Assembly (NCBI GenBank): GCA_039968605.1
Contig: JBDVPM010000008.1
Span: forward strand, 1,178,001-1,242,000
Length of the DNA: 64,000 nucleotides
DNA from: Alteripontixanthobacter sp.
GTDB lineage: Bacteria > Pseudomonadota > Alphaproteobacteria > Sphingomonadales > Sphingomonadaceae
Direction of reading: 5' to 3'
Shown: in pieces, positions 38,126-47,627 of the stretch
Layout of the letters: every line of letters starts with the position of its first letter
Position numbering within the stretch: the first letter of the stretch is position 1
Made by a program: the position numbers and the translations under genes
Notes under the pieces: model-generated
Databases searched by the model: none
Told to the model about the DNA's origin: nothing
The model's input: only the letters and a program-made list of their open reading frames with translations

Positions 38126-40090
38126 ATGGGATTGTCGAAGCTACCCCGTTTGCTGCGCATCAAGATGACGCGCATGGCCACAAAGGATCCGCTCACAGAG
38201 CGGGTGCGGCGGCAATTGGTGGCCAATCTGTACACTCAGCCAAGCTCGCTTGCCGTCGGGGCGATCAACGGCGTTATCGCCAGCATGATCGCCGCCTATG
38301 TCGCCGAGAACCCCTTTTTCAATGTCGGCTGCGTTATCCTGATGATGATAGCGATTGCCCGGGTGGCCATCGCCTTCGGCCTGTCTCCGGACGATTCCGA
38401 CACCAGCACGCAAAGGCTGGAAGTCTTCTACGAGCTTGGCGCGTTCAGCTATGCGGCAACATTGGGAATACTCGCTGGCGCGTCGATCGGGTTGGAAATC
38501 GGAACGGCCGCCGAAGTCCTGATGATGGCCAATGCGATGGGCTATGGCGTGGGCATTTGCGCCCGTAATGCCGGCCGCCCGTTCATCGCCATCGGCCAGC
38601 TGACCCTTTCGATCACCCCAATGCTGGTTGCGGCTCTTTGGGTCGGCAGTTTCGTGATGGTGGCGCTGGCGATCAACCTGTTCCTGCTGCTGCCTGCCAT
38701 GGCATCGATCACTGGCAAGCTGTTCGAACAACTGCGCGAGGCCATCGCGGCTGCCGAAACCAGCGCCAAGCTGGCGGAAAAGATGCGCAAGCTGGCGCGT
38801 ACAGATGTGGTGACCGGGCTCGCCAACCGAGCCGGGTTCAACCACGATCTGGTAGAGGCATTGATGCACCTGCCGACCGGCGCACGTCTGGCCATGCTGT
38901 GGCTCGACCTCGACCGGTTCAAGGAAGTGAACGATCTGCTTGGCCATCAGGTCGGCGATCAGGTGCTGGCCGAAGTAGCGCGGCGGATGAAAGAAATGGC
39001 GCCCGCAGATGCCACCGTCGCCCGTTTCGGCGGGGACGAATTCGTGGTGTTTTTCCAAACCGACAACCGCAGCGAATGCGAGCAGATCGCCACAAATTTG
39101 CGCGATCACGTCAGCCGTCCATTGCGAGTGAATGGCGAGTGGCTCGACATTGATGCCTCGATGGGTGTCGCTATCCTTCCCGAAGATGGCAGCGATGCCG
39201 ATACTTTGCTGCAAAGCGCCGATCTTGCGCTGTACCATGCCAAGGTGAATGGCCGTTCGCAGACTTGCTTCTTCCACAAGAGCATGAGCCGCGATCTGGT
39301 GCGCCGCCGCGAGATCGAGGCGGAACTGCGCACCGCGTTGCAGCGTGACGAACTGTCCATATTCTTCCAGCCGATCGTCGATCTGGCGACCGGCAAGATC
39401 CGCACTTTCGAAGCCCTGGTCCGCTGGTTCCACCCGGAAAAGGGTGAGCTGCGCCCCGATGAATTCATCCCGGTCGCGGAAGAAACCGGTGTGATTGTCA
39501 CGCTTGGCAACTGGATCACTGCGCAGGCGGCCAAGGCTGCGGCGCAATGGCCCGACGATGTCACTTTGGCCGTGAACCTGTCTCCGTTGCAGATCCGTGC
39601 CCCCGGCGCAGCGCTCGGCATCATGAACGCGCTGCGAGAAGCGCGGCTGGATCCGGCGCGGCTGGAACTGGAAGTGACCGAGAGCCTGTTCCTGGACGAC
39701 AATGATTCGACCGCTGCCTTTATCGAGGAGCTATCCTCGCAGGGCGTGCGCTTCGCGCTCGACGATTTCGGTACCGGCTATTCCTCGCTCAGCCACATCC
39801 ACAAGTTCCCGTTCAAGAAAATCAAGGTGGATCGCAGCTTCGTTTCCGGCCCGAATGTCGGCCGCAAGAGCGACGCGATCATCCGCGCCGTTGCCGAAAT
39901 GGGTTCGACGCTGGAGATGGAAATCGTGGCCGAAGGGCTGGAAACGGTCGAGCAGGTCGGTGCGGTGCGCGAGGCTGGTTGTACGCTGGGCCAGGGGTAT
40001 TATTTCAGCCGTGCCGTGCCCGATTATCTGGCCGCCATGCTGCTCTCGCAGGAACGTGCCGGCAATGAGACATGGCAGGCTGCGGGCTAG
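38126..40090 (+). CDS. membrane GGDEF-EAL protein (diguanylate cyclase/phosphodiesterase)
   Basis: A 654-residue c-di-GMP enzyme. The N-terminal 210 residues have several membrane helices (GAINGVIASMIAAYVAE, VILMMIAIARVAIAFG, ILAGASIGLEIG, MVALAINLFLLLPAMA). A short coiled segment leads to GGDEF at 302-306 (RFGGDEFVVFF) and then EAL at 429-431 (FEALVRWF), with DDFGTGYSSLSH and IKVDRSFV. Both active sites keep the signature residues, so either activity is possible. A perfect RxxD inhibitory site was not identified. ATG 38126 is chosen over upstream frames because it precedes the first helix. Its stop overlaps the convergent DUF2794 gene. Confidence 0.93.
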   Translation: MGLSKLPRLLRIKMTRMATKDPLTERVRRQLVANLYTQPSSLAVGAINGVIASMIAAYVAENPFFNVGCVILMMIAIARVAIAFGLSPDDSDTSTQRLEVFYELGAFSYAATLGILAGASIGLEIGTAAEVLMMANAMGYGVGICARNAGRPFIAIGQLTLSITPMLVAALWVGSFVMVALAINLFLLLPAMASITGKLFEQLREAIAAAETSAKLAEKMRKLARTDVVTGLANRAGFNHDLVEALMHLPTGARLAMLWLDLDRFKEVNDLLGHQVGDQVLAEVARRMKEMAPADATVARFGGDEFVVFFQTDNRSECEQIATNLRDHVSRPLRVNGEWLDIDASMGVAILPEDGSDADTLLQSADLALYHAKVNGRSQTCFFHKSMSRDLVRRREIEAELRTALQRDELSIFFQPIVDLATGKIRTFEALVRWFHPEKGELRPDEFIPVAEETGVIVTLGNWITAQAAKAAAQWPDDVTLAVNLSPLQIRAPGAALGIMNALREARLDPARLELEVTESLFLDDNDSTAAFIEELSSQGVRFALDDFGTGYSSLSHIHKFPFKKIKVDRSFVSGPNVGRKSDAIIRAVAEMGSTLEMEIVAEGLETVEQVGAVREAGCTLGQGYYFSRAVPDYLAAMLLSQERAGNETWQAAG

Positions 40091-40461
40091 GCCTGCACCG
40101 ATTTCAGCAGTCGCCGTTCCAGCGGTGCCAGCACGCCGGCCAGTTCCGCTCCGCGTTTGAGCACCTGGCCATGTTCACCGAACAACGTCCACATACCTTG
40201 CTTGCTGCGCAACGCCGGGCGTTTCTCCACCCGGACCTGCGGACGTTCCGCAGCACGGCGGAAGGCATCGAACATCGCGGCATCCTTGGTAAAATCCATC
40301 GCGTAATCGCGCCATTCGCCCGCTGCGACCATCCGGCCATACAGATCGAGGATGCGCTGCAATTCCTCCCGCGCAAAGCCGACTTGCAGTGGCTTCCGGC
40401 CGGGAAATTGAACGACCGAACCGCCCGGGCCGGACGCTCCGGCAAAACCGCCTGCCGCCAT
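40087..40461 (-). CDS. DUF2794 domain protein
   Basis: A 124-residue alphaproteobacterial protein with VQFPGRKPLQVGFAREEL, LDLYGRMVAAGEWRDYAMDF and KRPALRSKQGMWTLFGEHGQVL, the DUF2794 pattern. Function unknown. Its ATG overlaps the cysE stop (TAATG), so it is translated after CysE from the same message. Confidence 0.88.
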   Translation of the reverse strand: MAAGGFAGASGPGGSVVQFPGRKPLQVGFAREELQRILDLYGRMVAAGEWRDYAMDFTKDAAMFDAFRRAAERPQVRVEKRPALRSKQGMWTLFGEHGQVLKRGAELAGVLAPLERRLLKSVQA

Positions 40462-41168
40462 TAATCCTTGGACCCTGTGCGGCGCTGCGGCGCGCTTTCG
40501 GTGGCGGGCTGCATGGCGTCCAGCTGAGCCCTCATCTTGGCCAGTTCGCGCTCCAGCTGCTCGATCCGCTGATCGTCGGTCGGGCAAGGTTCGCAATCGC
40601 GATCCTGGCAGGGCGTGCCATAGGGCATAAATTCGCGGACCCATTCTTCCACCGGCATCAAGGTGGAGCGAGCCTTCATCCCGATCATCGTCGCGCCTTC
40701 GGGCACATCGTCGGTCACCACGGCATTGGCACCGATCCGCGCGCGTTCGCCCACCGTCACCGGCCCGATGACCTGCGCGCCGGACCCGATGATCACATTG
40801 TCGCAAATGGTCGGGTGCCGTTTGCCGCCCACGCCATTGGCCGGGTTGGTCCCGCCCAGCGTCACGTTTTGGTAGATGGTCACGTCGTTACCGATCTCTG
40901 CCGTCTCGCCAATGACGGTAAAGCCGTGATCGATGAAGAAGTTACGTCCGATCTTCGCGCCTGGGTGAATATCGATGGCCGTCACCATGCGCGACCAGTG
41001 GTTGACCAGCCGGGCAAGGAAATAAAGCTCCGCCCCGAACAGCCAATGGGCCAGACGGTGATACAGCACCGCCCAGACACCCGGGTAAAGCAGGATTTCC
41101 CAGCGAGAGCGCGGCGCGGGATCGCGCGCGCGGACCGAGTCCAGAAAGGAGAACATTCCATCGAACAT
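40461..41168 (-). CDS. cysE: serine O-acetyltransferase
   Basis: A 235-residue enzyme that makes O-acetylserine for cysteine synthesis. The left-handed helix of hexapeptide repeats is visible in GAKIGRNFFIDHGFTVIGETA, VTIYQNVTLGG, IICDN-type turns and GANAVVTDDVP, with the catalytic His in IDHG. The N-terminal helical part is shorter than in E. coli CysE, like the Bacillus-type short form. The tail has CQDRDCEPCPTDD and a predicted coiled coil (RIEQLERELAKMRAQLDAM), an unusual extension. Confidence 0.93.
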   Translation of the reverse strand: MFDGMFSFLDSVRARDPAPRSRWEILLYPGVWAVLYHRLAHWLFGAELYFLARLVNHWSRMVTAIDIHPGAKIGRNFFIDHGFTVIGETAEIGNDVTIYQNVTLGGTNPANGVGGKRHPTICDNVIIGSGAQVIGPVTVGERARIGANAVVTDDVPEGATMIGMKARSTLMPVEEWVREFMPYGTPCQDRDCEPCPTDDQRIEQLERELAKMRAQLDAMQPATESAPQRRTGSKD

Positions 41169-41221
41169 CGCGAGGTCAGTCTCCCATTAAAACCGTTTCA
41201 ACGCAAGCGGGCGGTTTTACC

Positions 41222-41860
41222 CTAGAACAGGCGCGATTGCTCCGGCCCCTGAACCGCTTCGAGCGCATCGCGCCAGACCGACATGGTGGGCGCGACCTTT
41301 CGTTCAAGGCTGAGCCGGTCGATAGTCGCCACGATCCGCTCGATTCCGGTAAAGCTGCGCTCCATCCGAGGAACCAGATAGGCGCGCGCCCCCTCGCCCA
41401 AAGCCAACCCGCGCCGCTTGGCGTGGCTTTCGAGCAGATCGGCGATCATCTCGTCATCGGGCACGCCGATTTCCAGTTGAAGCGCCGCACCGAGCCGGGA
41501 TTTCAAATCCGGCAGGGCGATGGTCCAAGGCGATTTGTCGGCGATCAAGAGCAGTGGCATGGTATCCTCCTGCGCCCGGTTCCAGCGGTGGAACAAAGCG
41601 GTTTCGTCGATGGAATCGGCCCCATCGATCACTGCGCGCGGAAGGCTGTCGGTCTGCTGCGCCGCGAACCACTGGCCCAGCAGCGATTTGCCCGAAGCTG
41701 GCGGGCCGGTCAGTATGGCGGTGTGGAATGGCCAGCCGGAGGGATCGGCCAGGGCCTCCGCGACATGGGCGTTGGCGTTGCCCACTACAATGCTGGCAGC
41801 CTCTCCATTGCCCGGCGAATCCAGCGGAAGCGCGATTTGCGAGGGAAGCGCTGGCTCCAT
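41222..41860 (-). CDS. hdaA: DnaA-related regulatory protein HdaA (Hda)
   Basis: A 212-residue AAA+ protein that with the beta clamp promotes DnaA-ATP hydrolysis after initiation. The clamp-binding motif QIALPL is near the N-terminus, Walker A is LTGPPASGKS, and the DnaA-like lid has RMERSFTGIERIVATID. The Walker B region is weak (LLLIADKSP), as in other Hda proteins. ATG 41860 follows a GTG by one codon. It is 12 bases downstream of the DUF2066-like gene and divergent from purM, the common alphaproteobacterial arrangement. Confidence 0.88.
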   Translation of the reverse strand: MEPALPSQIALPLDSPGNGEAASIVVGNANAHVAEALADPSGWPFHTAILTGPPASGKSLLGQWFAAQQTDSLPRAVIDGADSIDETALFHRWNRAQEDTMPLLLIADKSPWTIALPDLKSRLGAALQLEIGVPDDEMIADLLESHAKRRGLALGEGARAYLVPRMERSFTGIERIVATIDRLSLERKVAPTMSVWRDALEAVQGPEQSRLF

Positions 41861-41872
41861 CACGAGCGTGCC

Positions 41873-43138
41873 TCAGCGGCTGATGGCGAGCGCGTTGCTG
41901 CCCTGCTGCACGGTAAATCCGCGCCCGCGCAACGCTGCCGCCAGCTCGTCCAGCGAACCGGCGAAACTCACGCTCATCACCGATGTGCCGCCGATTGCGG
42001 TGGAGCTGATGCCCGCACCGCGCACACCCGGCGCTGCGCGCACTGCGGACAAGGCGGCATCGAATGCGCGCGTGTCCGGTGTTGCGAATTGCACGACATA
42101 GCTGGCAACGGTGGCCGTTTGCGGAACGGGGGTGGAGGTGGCCTGTGGCTGCGGATCGCTGGCGCTTTCCGCAGCTGCCCGGGCGGCCGCCGCACGCGCC
42201 CGCTCATTCGCATCTGCCTGCCGGCCCATTTCGATCAGGCGGCGCACGGCGGGGTCGATCTCTGCCGGGCCGAGGTTCAACGTGGGATCGGGACGCAGCT
42301 TGCCATCGGCCAGCGCCTGCGCGAAAATATCGTCGAACCGGCCCACCGCATCGTTCAGCATCGCAGGAACCGCTTGCGGATTATCCGCGCGCAAGGCGAA
42401 GCTGCCGAGGAAACGATTATCCGGCCCATATCGTGCGGTGAATTCGCCTTCCACCGGCCCGCCGGGATATTGATAGCGCAAATTGGCAATCGGGATCAGC
42501 ACATCGGCCGCTTCGAATTCGTCGAGGATGGTGCGCCACCACAACCGGCTGCGCCGCTGAGTCTGGCCATAGGTCAGCAGCAGCGAATCGCCGCCCGCAC
42601 CCGATGGGCGGACATAGGCGATACGGCTCGCCCCGGCCTGATATTCGGCCCACGCCTGTTGCCAGGGGTTGCGCGTTTCGTACATGGTGGCCGTGCCGCC
42701 CGAAATCGTGACCGGCAACAGCAGCATCGGGGCCGAGCGCGCCCGCGCTCCGCCCTGGCCGAGCAGACCGCCCGCGCGTTGCCGGTTGAAGATCACGCCC
42801 AGCCGCGCGACATAGCCATTGGCGGAAATCCGCTCCTGCTCGATCACGATGGCGGAAACCAGCCCCTGAAGCTGCCCATCGGAAATGGCCGGGCCGCCCG
42901 CTTTCTCCCAAGCTTTGCGCTGCGCCTCGCGCCAGCCGTTCTCGCGCGCTTCCTCCGCGCTGTCTCCGGTCACGTCGATTTCGATGCCGCCGATCTCGAT
43001 ATCGCTGCTGGCGACCACCGCTGCGATGCCGCGATCGCCCTCGACCTGAGCGTTCACCGCCCACCACAGGCCAAGCGCCGCCAGCAGGGCGAAAGCGACT
43101 ATAGCGGCGCGAAACAGGAGGGGGCGAGGCAACGTCAT
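41873..43138 (-). CDS. DUF2066-like exported protein
   Basis: A 421-residue protein with one N-terminal hydrophobic helix ([20 protein letters not shown]), so it is probably anchored in the inner membrane with the rest periplasmic. The block [14 protein letters not shown]-like (residues 60-75) and [22 protein letters not shown] match the DUF2066 core. A low-complexity Ala/Pro linker leads to a small C-terminal domain ([18 protein letters not shown]) with a ferredoxin-like pattern. Function unknown. It is first in an operon with hdaA. Confidence 0.75.
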   Translation of the reverse strand: MTLPRPLLFRAAIVAFALLAALGLWWAVNAQVEGDRGIAAVVASSDIEIGGIEIDVTGDSAEEARENGWREAQRKAWEKAGGPAISDGQLQGLVSAIVIEQERISANGYVARLGVIFNRQRAGGLLGQGGARARSAPMLLLPVTISGGTATMYETRNPWQQAWAEYQAGASRIAYVRPSGAGGDSLLLTYGQTQRRSRLWWRTILDEFEAADVLIPIANLRYQYPGGPVEGEFTARYGPDNRFLGSFALRADNPQAVPAMLNDAVGRFDDIFAQALADGKLRPDPTLNLGPAEIDPAVRRLIEMGRQADANERARAAAARAAAESASDPQPQATSTPVPQTATVASYVVQFATPDTRAFDAALSAVRAAPGVRGAGISSTAIGGTSVMSVSFAGSLDELAAALRGRGFTVQQGSNALAISR

Positions 43139-43206
43139 GGGGAAAATCGAGTGCCTTTTGCCTAAACCCCCGTGCGATTCCAAGCTCTATTGCCTATGGG
43201 GCGTGG

Positions 43207-44292
43207 ATGGAAGGCAAGAACTCCCCCTATACATACGCCGAAGCGGGCGTCTCGATCGATGCCGGCAACGCGCTGGTCAAGGCTATCGGACCGCTCGTCA
43301 AAGCCACCGCGCGCCCCGGCGCAGACGCAGATATTGGCGGGTTTGGCGGCTTTTTCGACCCCAAGGCGGCAGGCTACGCCGATCCGCTGCTGGTGGCTGC
43401 GAATGACGGCGTCGGCACCAAGCTGAAGCTCGCCATCGAACATGACCGGCATGACAGCGTGGGCATCGATCTGGTCGCCATGTGCGTCAATGATTTGATC
43501 GTCCAGGGCGCGGAACCGCTTTTCTTCCTCGACTATTTCGCCACGGGCAAGCTGGAAACCGGCATTGCCGAACGGGTGGTTGCAGGCATTGCCGAAGGCT
43601 GCCGCGAGGCCGGCTGCGCGTTGATTGGCGGAGAAACCGCCGAAATGCCGGGCATGTATGGCGATGGCGATTACGACCTCGCCGGATTTTGCGTCGGCGC
43701 GGTGGAGCGCGGCGAGCAATTGACCGGCGACAAGGTCGCTGCGGGCCACGTCCTGCTGGGTCTGGCCAGTTCGGGCGTCCATTCCAACGGCTATTCGCTC
43801 GTCCGGCGGCTGGCGGCGGATAAGGGCTGGGCGATGGATGCCCCTGCCCCGTTCGACGAGACCCGCACGCTGGCCGACGCGCTGATCGAGCCGACGCGGA
43901 TCTACGTGAAGAACCTGCTGCCCGCCATTCGCGGCGGGCGGATCGATGCGCTGGCCCATATCACCGGCGGGGGATTGCTGGAAAATATCCCGCGTGTGCT
44001 GCCAGAAGGCGCCCATGCGGTGGTCGATGCTACGGCATGGCAGCTTCCCGGCGTGATGGCTTTCCTCAAACAGGAAGGCGCGATCGAACCCGGTGAAATG
44101 GCGCGCACATTCAATTGCGGTATCGGCATGGTGCTGGCGGTCGCACCCGAAATTGCGGGCGCGCTCGAGGCGGAGCTGGCAGCCGAAGGCGAAACCGTGC
44201 TGCGCATCGGTAAGATCGTGGCGGGCGACAAGGGCTGCACCGTGCGCGGCGCCGATGAAAACGGCGCTTGGGAAGCGGTGCATGTCGGCTGA
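43207..44292 (+). CDS. purM: phosphoribosylformylglycinamidine cyclo-ligase (AIR synthase)
   Basis: A 361-residue enzyme of purine synthesis (FGAM to AIR). Signatures are [69 protein letters not shown] and [13 protein letters not shown]. It is divergent from the DUF2066-like gene over 68 bases and followed 9 bases later by purN, the usual purMN pair. Confidence 0.97.
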   Translation: MEGKNSPYTYAEAGVSIDAGNALVKAIGPLVKATARPGADADIGGFGGFFDPKAAGYADPLLVAANDGVGTKLKLAIEHDRHDSVGIDLVAMCVNDLIVQGAEPLFFLDYFATGKLETGIAERVVAGIAEGCREAGCALIGGETAEMPGMYGDGDYDLAGFCVGAVERGEQLTGDKVAAGHVLLGLASSGVHSNGYSLVRRLAADKGWAMDAPAPFDETRTLADALIEPTRIYVKNLLPAIRGGRIDALAHITGGGLLENIPRVLPEGAHAVVDATAWQLPGVMAFLKQEGAIEPGEMARTFNCGIGMVLAVAPEIAGALEAELAAEGETVLRIGKIVAGDKGCTVRGADENGAWEAVHVG

Positions 44293-44301
44293 GCGCGCCG
44301 C

Positions 44302-45261
44302 ATGACCAAGGCCCGCGTCGCGGTGCTGATTTCGGGCAGCGGGACCAACATGGCCGCGCTGCTCTACGCCTCGCGCCGCGACGATGCGCATTACGAAATC
44401 GTGCTGGTGGCGAGCAACGACCCCGAAGCGGGGGGCCTCAAACTGGCCGAAGCAGAGGGTATCCCCACCTTCGCGCTGCCGCATAAGGGGATGGACCGCG
44501 CAGCGCATGAAGACGCGATGGATGCCGCCATCCGCAAGACGGGCGCGGAATATGTCGCGCTGGCCGGCTATATGCGCATCCTTGGCGAGCAATTCGTCGC
44601 GCGGTGGGAGGGACGAATGCTCAATATCCACCCCTCGTTGCTGCCTAAATATCGCGGACTGGAAACGCATAGACGCGCTATTGAGGCGGGGGACCACGTT
44701 TCGGGCGCATCCGTTCACCTCGTCACGCCCGAGCTCGATGCGGGCGAGGTGTTGGGGCAGGCAGAGGTTGCCATCGCGCGCGGCGATACGCCGGATATTT
44801 TGGCGGAGCGGGTGAAGCTGGCCGAGCACCAACTCTACCCGCGCGTGCTGGACGAATATTGCGGCAGGCCCTTCGATGCCGCCTGGCTGCTTGGCCAGGT
44901 GCGCAATCTGGCGATGGCCTTGCCGGAAGCCGAGGAGCGCGAGAGCCACGGTTCCCCCGGCTGGCGCAGCGGCGGCAAGTCGGGCAAATATTTCGCCTAT
45001 TTCTCGGATCGTCATCATGGCAGCGACGCTATCGCGGTGCTGGTGAAAACCAGCGGACAGGACGAACTGGCCGCATTGATCGAACGCGATCCGGCTGCCT
45101 TCTACAAGCCAGCCTATTACGGCGCGAGCGGCTGGGCCGGGATCATTCTCAACCGCCCCGATACCGATTGGCGCCAGGTCGAACATTGGCTGCAACGCAG
45201 CTGGCAGGCAGTCGCGCCCAAGCGGCTGACCCGCTTGCTGGATGCGAGCGCAGAGTTCTAG
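44302..45261 (+). CDS. purN: phosphoribosylglycinamide formyltransferase fused to an MmcQ/YjbR domain
   Basis: A 319-residue fusion. Residues 1-190 are GAR transformylase: SGSGTNM, the catalytic Asn108 and His110 in NIHPSLLP, and Asp146 in ELDAGEV. From about residue 198 a second domain starts with VRNLAMALPEAEERESHG and continues PGWRSGGKSGKYFAYF, IERDPAAFYKPAYYGASGWAGI and WRQVEHWLQRSWQAVAPKRL, the MmcQ/YjbR (DUF419) pattern of a DNA-binding-like double-wing fold. No stop or start codon separates them. Normal PurN is about 190-220 residues. Confidence 0.93.
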   Translation: MTKARVAVLISGSGTNMAALLYASRRDDAHYEIVLVASNDPEAGGLKLAEAEGIPTFALPHKGMDRAAHEDAMDAAIRKTGAEYVALAGYMRILGEQFVARWEGRMLNIHPSLLPKYRGLETHRRAIEAGDHVSGASVHLVTPELDAGEVLGQAEVAIARGDTPDILAERVKLAEHQLYPRVLDEYCGRPFDAAWLLGQVRNLAMALPEAEERESHGSPGWRSGGKSGKYFAYFSDRHHGSDAIAVLVKTSGQDELAALIERDPAAFYKPAYYGASGWAGIILNRPDTDWRQVEHWLQRSWQAVAPKRLTRLLDASAEF

Positions 45262-46489
45262 CAGTCCGGTGCCGCTGCCTCGCCCCCACCCTCTCGCCAG
45301 AGCGCAGCTTGTCGATCGGCTGAACGCGGCACTGGACAATAGCTGGCGGCGCGGTTGGCTGAGCGAACCGACGCTCGATCCCGGCGAGCTATGGGACAAG
45401 GCGGCGCGCGGCTTTGCGGAGGAGGACGAACTGGGCGGGCGCAGCGAAGAGGACGCGCTCGATTTCCGTCAGCGGCTCGATGCGCTGAGCGCCGCCCTGC
45501 GCGATGAGGCACAGCTAAATCCGCTGGGCCGGACCATGGCGCATGGACAGATGGTGCGCGCGATCCGCCAGCGGCTGGCACTTGGGCGGATGTGGCGCGA
45601 CCGGCCCGAACTTCTCCGGACACCGCTTGCCCCGCCAATATTGGTGGTCGGACAGATGCGCGCGGGGACGACCCGCTTGCACCGCCTGCTTGCTGCCGAT
45701 CCCGCCCATGCCGCGACGCGGTTTTGCGACAGCTGGCATCCCGTCCCCTCGCGCTTCGACACGCGCCCGATCTTGAGCGGCTTCGCGCTGTTCATGGCGC
45801 GGCGGATAGACCCCTGGATCGATACGCTCCACCCGTTTGGCGCAGCCCGGCATGATGAGGAGCTGGGCTGGCTGGCCAGCGCGCTGGACCATTCCACTTA
45901 CGAGGCGCAATGGCGCATCCCATCCTACGTGGCGCTGGGCGAAAGCCGCGATCCGTCTCCCGTGTGGCGCGAATTTGCGCGGATCCTGCGCACCGATGCG
46001 GCGCATCGCCGCAATGGGCACCTGCCCCGCGTGATGAAAGTGCCGCAATTCTCCGAACAGCTGGACCCGCTGCTGGCGCAGTTCCCCGGCGCGCGGGTGG
46101 TTCTGGCCGAGCGAGCCGACGCAGCGGTCATCCGCAGCTCCGCTTCGCTGGTGGCGAACCAGATGACGATCCAGTCGGACGATTGCGATATGGGCTGGAT
46201 CGAGGCGGAATGGACGCGCAAGATCGCGCTGCGTCACAGCCGGACCGAAGCCGCGCTTCGAAAATTTGCGGGTAAAGTGGCGACTGCCGATTTCGACCGA
46301 CTATCGGCCGATTGGAGCGCGTCCATTACAGATATCTATCGCCAACTAGGTATGGACCATAGCGAGGCTGCACAAACGGCAATGACCCGGGAGATGCGCC
46401 TTGCGGCAAACTCACCGCATGTAGGCCACGCTGCGCAGCTGGATAGCTTTGCGAAGGATTTAGGCCGGGCCGCAGCAAAGCGCGCTTAA
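45242..46489 (+). CDS. sulfotransferase family protein
   Basis: A 415-residue protein of the bacterial sulfotransferase-3/branch type. The PAPS-binding loop is VGQMRAGTTRLHRLLA, and a 3'-phosphate motif is likely around RVVLAERADAAVIRSSASL. Such proteins may sulfate lipids or glycans, or use the fold for other transfers; the acceptor is unknown. ATG 45242 overlaps purN by 20 bases; a GTG at 45269 just after it is an alternative start. Its stop overlaps the convergent NTF2-like gene by 4 bases. Confidence 0.85.
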   Translation: MRAQSSSSPVPLPRPHPLARAQLVDRLNAALDNSWRRGWLSEPTLDPGELWDKAARGFAEEDELGGRSEEDALDFRQRLDALSAALRDEAQLNPLGRTMAHGQMVRAIRQRLALGRMWRDRPELLRTPLAPPILVVGQMRAGTTRLHRLLAADPAHAATRFCDSWHPVPSRFDTRPILSGFALFMARRIDPWIDTLHPFGAARHDEELGWLASALDHSTYEAQWRIPSYVALGESRDPSPVWREFARILRTDAAHRRNGHLPRVMKVPQFSEQLDPLLAQFPGARVVLAERADAAVIRSSASLVANQMTIQSDDCDMGWIEAEWTRKIALRHSRTEAALRKFAGKVATADFDRLSADWSASITDIYRQLGMDHSEAAQTAMTREMRLAANSPHVGHAAQLDSFAKDLGRAAAKRA

Positions 46490-46944
46490 TAACTGTTGGC
46501 TGCTCGGCTGCGCTCGGCATCGCCAGGACCGCTCGGCGCATCGTAGCTTTGGGCCGTATCAGGGGATAAGATACGGGCGAGCGCTGGTGCCTGGGAAGTA
46601 CCGTAACTCTGCCAAAGCAACAGGCAACCATCTTCGGCCCGCGTGCGCCACAAAGTGTTGTGCGTCAGCCGCTCGTCCTCCGCCTCGCATCGTCCGGTAA
46701 TGAGCACTTCGCCATTATGCGCAACGAGGCGCTTGGGTATGACCCGAAAGTTCGGTTCCATCGCAAAGAAACGATCCATCGCGACCATCGCATCCGCGCG
46801 GCCCTGAATCCAGCAACCTTTGCTGTCGATAAACCTGACACTCTTATGCAGGATCTTGCCGATCTCCGCCAGATTTCGACTATTAAGCGCCTCAATATAG
46901 CGCTTCACTGTTTTCTTTGGCTTTTCTGCGCCCCAACCGAACAT
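46486..46944 (-). CDS. NTF2/SnoaL-like protein
   Basis: A 152-residue cone-fold protein: TVKRYIEALNSRNLAEIGKILHKSVRFID, then ADAMVAMDRFFAME, VLITGRCEAEDE and GCLLLWQSYGTSQ. The family spans steroid isomerase-like enzymes and ligand-binding proteins; no catalytic Asp pair can be assigned. It is AT-richer than neighbours. The leader holds an unusual set of repeats that reach the ribosome site (46953-46996). Confidence 0.75.
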   Translation of the reverse strand: MFGWGAEKPKKTVKRYIEALNSRNLAEIGKILHKSVRFIDSKGCWIQGRADAMVAMDRFFAMEPNFRVIPKRLVAHNGEVLITGRCEAEDERLTHNTLWRTRAEDGCLLLWQSYGTSQAPALARILSPDTAQSYDAPSGPGDAERSRAANSY

Positions 46945-46952
46945 TCAAATTC

Positions 46953-46996
46953 CTATCTGCAATCACCTTAGCAGATAGCAGGGCGATTGCAGATAG
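46953..46996 (-). promoter_or_regulatory. leader hairpin with alternative pairing ahead of the NTF2-like gene
   Basis: On the minus strand CTATCTGCAATC (46996-46985) pairs perfectly with GATTGCAGATAG (46964-46953), and a second CTATCTGC copy (46978-46971) in the loop could pair with the same right arm. The right arm runs into the AGGA ribosome site 7 bases before the ATG. This allows two exclusive RNA folds near the start, or a DNA operator with three half-sites. Confidence 0.5.
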
Positions 46997-47060
46997 ACAT
47001 ATGTTGTAATTTCAAGGTTTAATCTTGTGCAGCGGGGCTGTGCCGAAACCCGGCGCCGGA

Positions 47061-47483
47061 TCAGCCGACGATTTCGTCTTCGTCGAAGAAGTAGGCGATT
47101 TCGGTGGCGGCGTTCTCATCGCTGTCGCTGCCATGGACCGAATTGGCTTCGATGCTCTCGGCATGTTCGGCGCGGATGGTGCCGGGGGCGGCGTCCTTCG
47201 GATTGGTCGCGCCCATGATGTCGCGGTTGCGCTGCATGGCGTTCTCGCCTTCGAGCACTTGCACCACGACCGGGCCGCTGATCATGAAATCGACCAGCTC
47301 GCCAAAGAACGGGCGTTCCTTGTGCACCGCGTAAAAGCCTTCGGCCTGCTCACGGGTCATCTGGATGCGCTTGGAAGCGACGACGCGCAGTCCGGCTTCT
47401 TCCAGCATCTTGGTGACGGCGCCGGTCAGGTTCCGGCGCGTGGCATCGGGCTTGATGATCGAAAAGGTGCGGGTAACCGCCAT
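47061..47483 (-). CDS. ndk: nucleoside diphosphate kinase
   Basis: A 140-residue housekeeping enzyme that balances NTP pools. [47 protein letters not shown] and the active-site His in [19 protein letters not shown] are all canonical. Length is typical. It is a single-gene unit with 144 bases of leader; the histidine kinase gene at 47628 lies upstream in the same direction. Confidence 0.97.
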   Translation of the reverse strand: MAVTRTFSIIKPDATRRNLTGAVTKMLEEAGLRVVASKRIQMTREQAEGFYAVHKERPFFGELVDFMISGPVVVQVLEGENAMQRNRDIMGATNPKDAAPGTIRAEHAESIEANSVHGSDSDENAATEIAYFFDEDEIVG

Positions 47484-47627
47484 GGGGAATTCCTTGGATG
47501 CGTGAGGGTAATTATGTTGCGCGCGCGTTTAGCTGCGGTGCAGCATTTCTGCAAGGACGGTGTGTTGGGTGAAGGCTCTCGTCGTCGACACCCGGGCGGG
47601 AACTCCACGATTCGCAATTACACAGGG

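Noticed and set aside
43162-45399. A 745-codon minus-strand frame opposite purM and purN
   Set aside because: Both plus-strand genes are certain by motif, and the minus frame reads as low-information shadow sequence.
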